The notes below the pieces were generated by a model. The model searched no databases. It saw only the letters and a program-made list of their open reading frames with translations, and was not told where the DNA came from. From Bimastos eiseni (lineage: Eukaryota > Annelida > Clitellata > Crassiclitellata > Lumbricidae): 64,000 nt of DNA. The position numbers and the translations under genes were made by a program. Positions 58,716 to 64,000 of this stretch are shown piece by piece. The stretch lies in assembly GCA_959347315.1 (NCBI GenBank), contig OY365808.1:6922947-6986946 (forward strand), read 5' to 3'. Numbering within the stretch: the stretch's first letter is position 1; every line of letters begins with the position of its first letter.

Positions 58716-60184
58716 ACTGGTTGATAATTGGTAACAATATGCGATGATTGGAGGAGCTATACATCATTATTTAGTAACAAGGTGCACAAATACACAAACT
58801 ACATCATGACCTACTACTTAAGCCGTTTGGTAACACGGTGCAGTTACGTTGTAAATGCATGTCTACATTATGAACTCATTAATATTGTGGCACTTCCTTT
58901 ACCTATATCCTGCAGAGCGCTAAGAGTTCTAGAGTCTGGCATAATCCAGACATGATTCTCTCTCTCTGTCTCTCTCTCTCTATCTCTCTCTGTCTCTCTC
59001 TCACTCACACACACATACGTTTCATTTCAAAGAAACGCCGCGTTCAATCCAATCGAATTCGACTCCAACGAACAAACGAATGAATCAGACAAGCAATACT
59101 GACAAACTAATCAACTGCTGGCTCTGTCGACATTTGATGGGTCCACTGGACAACACTCAAGAGCACAAGGGAATGAGAAACTCGATGCTGTGCCACAAAA
59201 AGCTCTTCCTCACACTTCTTCTAAATAGTGTTAATATACTATTGCTCCTCTTGTGCTTTTCCGGGAGGTACCTAAGATCCCTCAAGAATTAAAAAGAATA
59301 TCCGGTGAATGCACACATCAGCTGACTGAAGTAACTAACAAATTAATTAGAGGAATATATGCTTAAAGTAAGTCGTTTTCCCCACGTTTCTCCATTTTCA
59401 CACATTTCTGGAATTCACACTTTGGTTACATTTTTGGCGCACCGTCTTTTGATGGACCTCGCAAGTTATCAATGATAAGGACTTGTCTGAAGTGATCTCT
59501 ATTCGTTGACGCTGAAATTGCGAAACTATAATTGTAATAAAGTATAATCGTAATCTACAAACTTCCACTCGATATCCAAGTGCAGGTCACCACCTTATTT
59601 ACGAATGCTGCGAATCTGGCAGGAAATCGAGGCAGGTAAATCATGGATGAAACAGCTTGTGAAAATTACAATGAAGTTATTGTATGCCAAGGCATTTTAA
59701 TCATGCGTCAGGTTTGCCCAGGTGTGACTGATTTCCTAAGGCATGGAGCACAGATGTAGGTTTGCTGTATGCATGGCTAACGTGACACTTTGTCATCCTA
59801 TTTCACGTTTATCTGATGTATAGATCTCGTGGAATTGAATTATATTATTTCTTGTGTTAGAAGAAATAGTATAAGACCTGAAAATAATGTATTGTGCGTT
59901 TCATTACTTTCATTAGAAAGATATCCATTCATTAATACAAGAATTTGTGATGATATTGATTCTATTAAAGCCACTCTCCATTATTTATGTGGTTTTTGCC
60001 AACGTCAAGAGGTCTCCAGCTCACGACCATATATATACGTCGATATACACATCTGCGTAACTGCCTCAACATGTTACGTTGAAAATAATGGTATAATGCA
60101 ACAATATTCCACAGATTGATTCCATCTGTCCTTCACATAAACGTCTTGACGCCAGAGCAATATATGTAACATGTATACTATTAC
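58716..60184. other. Unannotated intronic stretch
   Basis: A (CT)n run lies at about 58954-59012. Short frames at 59080-59292 and 59829-60119 show no domain. Confidence 0.45.
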
Positions 60185-60355
60185 AACAATAGTATAGCGC
60201 CCCCTCAAAATTTCAGACTCAGGAGCGTTCCCGTGGCAGCTCAACCCCGGTCGAACTCATAAATTTTAAGGCTAGTGAAAAACGAGGCAGACTGATCAAT
60301 AGGTATTTGTCGAAGAGTGGTAGGGAGCCCATTCCATGTCGCAGGATATATTCGT
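60185..60355 (-). mobile_element. CR1-like LINE 3' end, GGCGCT-tail family
   Basis: The minus strand encodes TWNGLPTTLRQIPIDQSASF and FTSLK, preserving the WN-LP motif at about 60325-60342. It continues to a GGAACGCTCCTGAGTCTGAA and GAGGGGGCGCTATAC tail. Confidence 0.8.
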
Positions 60356-60773
60356 TTGTTCAATTAACAAGCTGACAATCGCAGTACGTTACAGGAAACA
60401 GTAATTACTAATTAGTTGTCCCCGGCCTTTCAATCATTCTTAACTGAAGAAAAAGCTTGACCCACGATGAAGAGAGAACTAGCTATAGGCCAAAGGAAAG
60501 AAGAAAAAGGAGAAGTGAGGAACATGCTGTTAGATTTAATAATGATTGATGATCCTCATTTTGATTACATACATTGAGTGACTTATAATAAGGTAAAAAA
60601 AAATCCAGTGAGTATACTAGTCCAGATTTTCCGACTGTTAAGACTCTGAATGCCGCAATTTTGCCTGTGAATCCATCTTAGGTTTATCCTATACATGTAG
60701 GAACTAAAAGTCATGTGCCACCCACTGCGCTCTATAGTCACACACACACGCACACACACACGGAGTGTCAAAC

Positions 60774-60778
<5 letters not shown>
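60356..60778. other. Unannotated intronic stretch
   Basis: Nothing recognised; CACACA runs begin at about 60738. Confidence 0.4.

Positions 60779-60846
<68 letters not shown>
60779..60846. repeat. (CT)n followed by (CA)n microsatellite
   Basis: About 55 bp of CT then CACACA. Confidence 0.96.
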
Positions 60847-60847
<1 letters not shown>

Positions 60848-60954
60848 ATCTATACACACCAAAACACCTACACACACAGTCGACACAAGGTTTTTACGAC
60901 CCAAAAGTATGGTCGACGTGAACAACATCCTATCGTACTGGTATCGTATTGTGT
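60847..60954. other. Short unannotated stretch
   Basis: Contains TCGTACTGGTATCGTATTGT, probably the simple-repeat tail of the adjacent minus-strand LINE end. Confidence 0.4.
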
Positions 60955-61145
60955 TGTATCTTTAGATTTATGTAGCGCCTCTCACAGAATATATGTAGCT
61001 ATTCAGTGGCGCCATCAGTACGGAAACCCGAGGGAAAGGAAACGCCCGTAAAGAGCGAGCACCTGATGGAGCGAAGCCATGGCAGTCACTAGTTTAGTCC
61101 TAAATGATGGAGGAAGGTCATTCCAGGTAGATTAACCCTCCTTCG
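60955..61145 (-). mobile_element. CR1-like LINE 3' end, GGCGCT-tail family
   Basis: The minus strand encodes TWNDLPPSFRTKLVTAMASL (about 61070-61131), directly comparable with FWNDLPPEFR at 4964-4999. The tail is ACTGATGGCGCCACTGAATA, then TGTGAGAGGCGCTACATAAA and TCTAAAGATACAACAC. It is the clearest copy for defining the family's coding end. Confidence 0.85.
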
Positions 61146-61784
61146 ATCTCTCTGCCACATTGTTTATACTTGTGTGCAGTGCAGAGTGCAAATCACATTC
61201 TACAAGGCTACACGCATTATTCTAATTAGGCCTAATTATAAATACAATTAATCTAACTGAAAAAGTAAAAACATAAATAACCTAAAATTTCAACTTTTAA
61301 TAAGTTAATGTTAAAAAACAGGGTCTTTAAATCGAGATCTATAGCCTGGCTCTGCCTGAGTTGGGTTAAAACTGGACAAGCAGTTTGTTAGCACTGAATG
61401 AGTCAATTGAAGAAGAAACGTTGTTCATCAACGAACCAATCGATTAGAGCAGACGACCTCGTGAATTATGCAACAGTCAGCGAGTCCTTAGCCAAAATAA
61501 AACCGCCCATTATGGAATCCTCTGTGCTATTCCTAATCTATATTGACATGGTTCGATTTATAAATGCAGCAAAAACTTCAGCAGGTCCGATGTTATATCA
61601 GTGGTTCATCTATGTTAGATACTGCTGTAATCACCGACCTAGGATCATCATTAACGTCAGTTGATCCTTCGAATAACGGTGCTCAAATGCCGAAATAGCC
61701 ACATATACAGCCGATGCAATGACGATTGAATTAACATAAATGTCATTACAATCTTTATTGCACTTCTAATTGTAGCATTAGTGT
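61146..61784. other. Unannotated intronic stretch
   Basis: Nothing recognised. Confidence 0.4.
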
Positions 61785-61850
61785 AGCGCCCTTTCGAAGC
61801 CCACAATGGATATCCAGCACGGCTAGGTATTACACACCATAGGAGAGTAA
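61785..61850 (-). mobile_element. Short LINE 3'-end fragment
   Basis: The reverse complement of GTGTAGCGCCCTTTCGAAGC resembles the terminal GGCGCTACA piece of the family. Only this end is recognisable. Confidence 0.4.
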
Positions 61851-61912
61851 GCCCTGGTATCCTACGCGCACGCTAAGATCGATGGACCTCAATTATTTAT
61901 GGCCGGTTAGAT

Positions 61913-62020
61913 GCTGTTTAACTACGCTGTATGATAACAAAGATCAAAGATGATTTGCGTCGCCCTCCTCCTTTATCCAGGCTTGGGACTGGCACTGCAA
62001 TGCTGCGAATAGTGGCGGGT
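61913..62020 (+). repeat. Dispersed ~105-bp repeat, family A copy 6
   Basis: CTGTTTAACTACGCTGTATG, ATAACAAAGATC, GCGTCGCCCTCCTCCTTTAT, CCAGGCTTGGGACTGGCACT and GCGAATAGTGGCGGG. Its central block is close to that of copy 3. Confidence 0.85.
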
Positions 62021-62128
62021 GTCCAGAATTTATCACTTCATATTATTCTTTAATAGAAGGACTTAAATGATGAAGAGGGTGTAATTGTGGTCGTCATCTA
62101 TATACGGCAGTCTATAAGCGTAGGAGCC

Positions 62129-62180
62129 ACCTGCACTAAATATAAGTATTTCTCAATAGACGATATTATCTCATTTAACG
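62129..62180 (+). repeat. Direct repeat, upstream copy
   Basis: CACCTGCACTAAATATAAGT then ATTTCTCAATAGACGATATT recurs at about 62832-62880 with few changes, about 703 bp away. Confidence 0.85.
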
Positions 62181-62831
62181 AATTAAGGACAAATGAGCGT
62201 TGATCCATTTTACATATGCAAACGTCGTCTCTGTTTATGGATTATGGCAGACTATTTTTCAAATCATTATATTATGTTTTCACTGGAAAATACATAAAAC
62301 CGAAGATTGAAACGAAATATTTATGTATCTGGACAAATTAGACAATCACAAATAGACCTCCTAAATTCAAATATGCTGTCTTGTGCTCGCGCCGACAGTT
62401 TCTTCCCAATTTCTTCATTGTGTAGATTTTTCAGATTGTGATAAATTTTTCCTCAATATTCTCCGATACGTTTTTATGATACGTTTTCATGGACTAATAT
62501 TAACCTGATTCTGTTCTATTCCAAAGAATCCAGGTAATTAGCACAGGTACGAATGGCAGTTCCATGAATCGCATAAAACACAGCGGCTGCATTTATTGTG
62601 TAATCAAATAAATGCCTATTTATAATTATGGAATATATGTATATACGTTGAGTGTTTGCATATAATTTGTATACTATGGTTATGCAGACCTACGGATGTG
62701 ATGATGAGCTCTTACAATTTATTCGGAAAACTTTTGTATCTATAGGTATGAATGCCATGGTCTTATGGGTAATCAAGGGGAACGTTCTGATTAGCTGAGA
62801 GACAGCAGAGCTTTAGGTCATAGAATCGGAG

Positions 62832-62880
62832 GAGGCACCTGCACTAATTATAAGTATTTCTCAATAGACGATGTTATCTC
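62832..62880 (+). repeat. Direct repeat, downstream copy
   Basis: CACCTGCACTAATTATAAGT then ATTTCTCAATAGACGATGTT, followed by a further short duplicate of TCAATAGACGAT. It pairs with 62129-62180. Confidence 0.85.
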
Positions 62881-64000
62881 AATAGACGATACTATTTAAT
62901 TGTGGTCTGTAGATTTTATTCCGACTTTTCCTGAGTTCGTTGTTGAGTAAAAACCTATGTAGGCTACGTCGACCCAAGATGGGTGACATTTTTTCGCTTT
63001 GAAAGCACGCTAAACGACTTCTCGATAGGAAGACCAACTGCATCTTCCTGGGTCTCAATCTTTCGCAATAGCTGTAACACTCAACATGCCACCGATGCAA
63101 AGCAACTATAGCCTAACTTGCAGTCCGCTAAAGATGCTCTTTCACTACAAAATAGCCTACGCCGAACGGAAACACCTAGTGTGAAACCTTCATGTGTCGG
63201 TATCAAAAAAGGCAGCAGAAGATACAGCTGACTAATTGCATGAACATATAAGGATAGAGGCATTCTAATTCGCAGACTCTGAACTTATAGGGCATAAGAG
63301 CGCTAGTGGAAAGACACGCAGGAAATTCTGCACATTTTGTCGCGAATTTAAGCCATGAAACGCCCAAAGTTCGAACACGTCAACGTTATCACAGAAAGTC
63401 TTGTGCAAAAATATTTAATTAGCGAAAGAGGGCAAGAATTAACGTGTGGACAGGAGACTAACCTCATTCGAGTGTTTTAATTTAGATTATAATACTTTTT
63501 TGATCTGCAATTGTCCACGTTTTGATAAACAGTTAGAAACAAACGCCACACGAACATTCATTGACCTATCGCTCATTCAATTCACGAATCTGATTGATTA
63601 TAAATGTATTGATTCGCAATCAATAACTTAATATCTTTTTTCATTTCGCATGAAACACCCGCTCGGCACAAAAGCGAAACTGAATTCTGATCCCAGAGAC
63701 CGCCTTCTAAATGCCCGCAGACAGTGCACACAAACATTGCCACAGCAGGCCAGCATTCTCCGACATTCTCTGCTTCATTGTCCCGTCGACTTTAACGTCC
63801 ACAGAGAGGATAAAGCACTCCTACGACCGTCGCCAATTTGACACCGCGCGTGATTTCTTTACGACCTGCTGCAACTAAAATGGAACGCTCGTCATTTTCC
63901 AATATCGAATAATCGACAGCAGACAGGGTTGTTATTACTGACATTGCCGTTAGATCCCAGCAGAAATGTTTCCACTGAAAACGCATCCCCAGCTCAGTTT
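62881..64000. other. Unannotated end of window
   Basis: No gene or known element recognised. In particular, no exon encoding a Kv S1-S6 segment was seen. Confidence 0.5.

Overview
This window reads as animal nuclear DNA, most likely from a marine invertebrate. It is AT-rich and gene-poor. It is full of microsatellites and minisatellites, decayed non-LTR retrotransposon ends, tRNA-derived SINEs and small inverted-repeat transposons. There are no bacterial operons, rRNA genes, CRISPR arrays or prophages. The one convincing gene piece is an exon at 44672-45181. It encodes the cytoplasmic T1 tetramerisation domain of a Shaw/Kv3-type voltage-gated potassium channel and ends at a clean splice donor. 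The encoded protein looks closer to protostome Shaw than to vertebrate KCNC proteins, which suggests but does not prove a protostome such as a lophotrochozoan. The species cannot be named from this sequence.

Layout. 1-9000: a tRNA-derived SINE, purine-rich tracts, a 26-bp minisatellite, a LINE 3' end and a complete non-autonomous hAT-like element (6323-7168) with an exact 8-bp target duplication. 9000-16500: a near-perfect hairpin, a CR1-like LINE end, two copies of a dispersed ~105-bp repeat, and an RTE-like LINE (13321-15553) split by a mariner element (14141-15348) with intact TA duplications. 16500-26500: more LINE ends, a TATG microsatellite, a long GACA-rich tract, and a 20-bp minisatellite interrupted by a LINE 3' end. 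26500-44600: mostly unrecognised DNA with a 16-bp minisatellite, a 73-bp piggyBac-like mini-element and a large GATA/GATG satellite. 44672-45181: the Kv exon. 45182-64000: probably the first intron of that channel gene (at least 18.8 kb inside the window). It holds SINEs, LINE ends, a 12-bp CA-rich minisatellite and a second RTE-like LINE fragment.

The main biology is one neuronal/muscle ion-channel gene whose long first intron and upstream flank have collected several generations of transposons. Insertions are nested, target duplications are readable in several cases, and recurring 3' ends (a GGCGCT-containing tail) link many LINE fragments. I found no evidence for an undescribed multi-gene system. 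The best leads are the clean transposon structures, the dispersed ~105-bp family, the class-II tRNA-headed SINE family and the hairpin at 9046-9108. Most long open frames in the window are artefacts of simple repeats.
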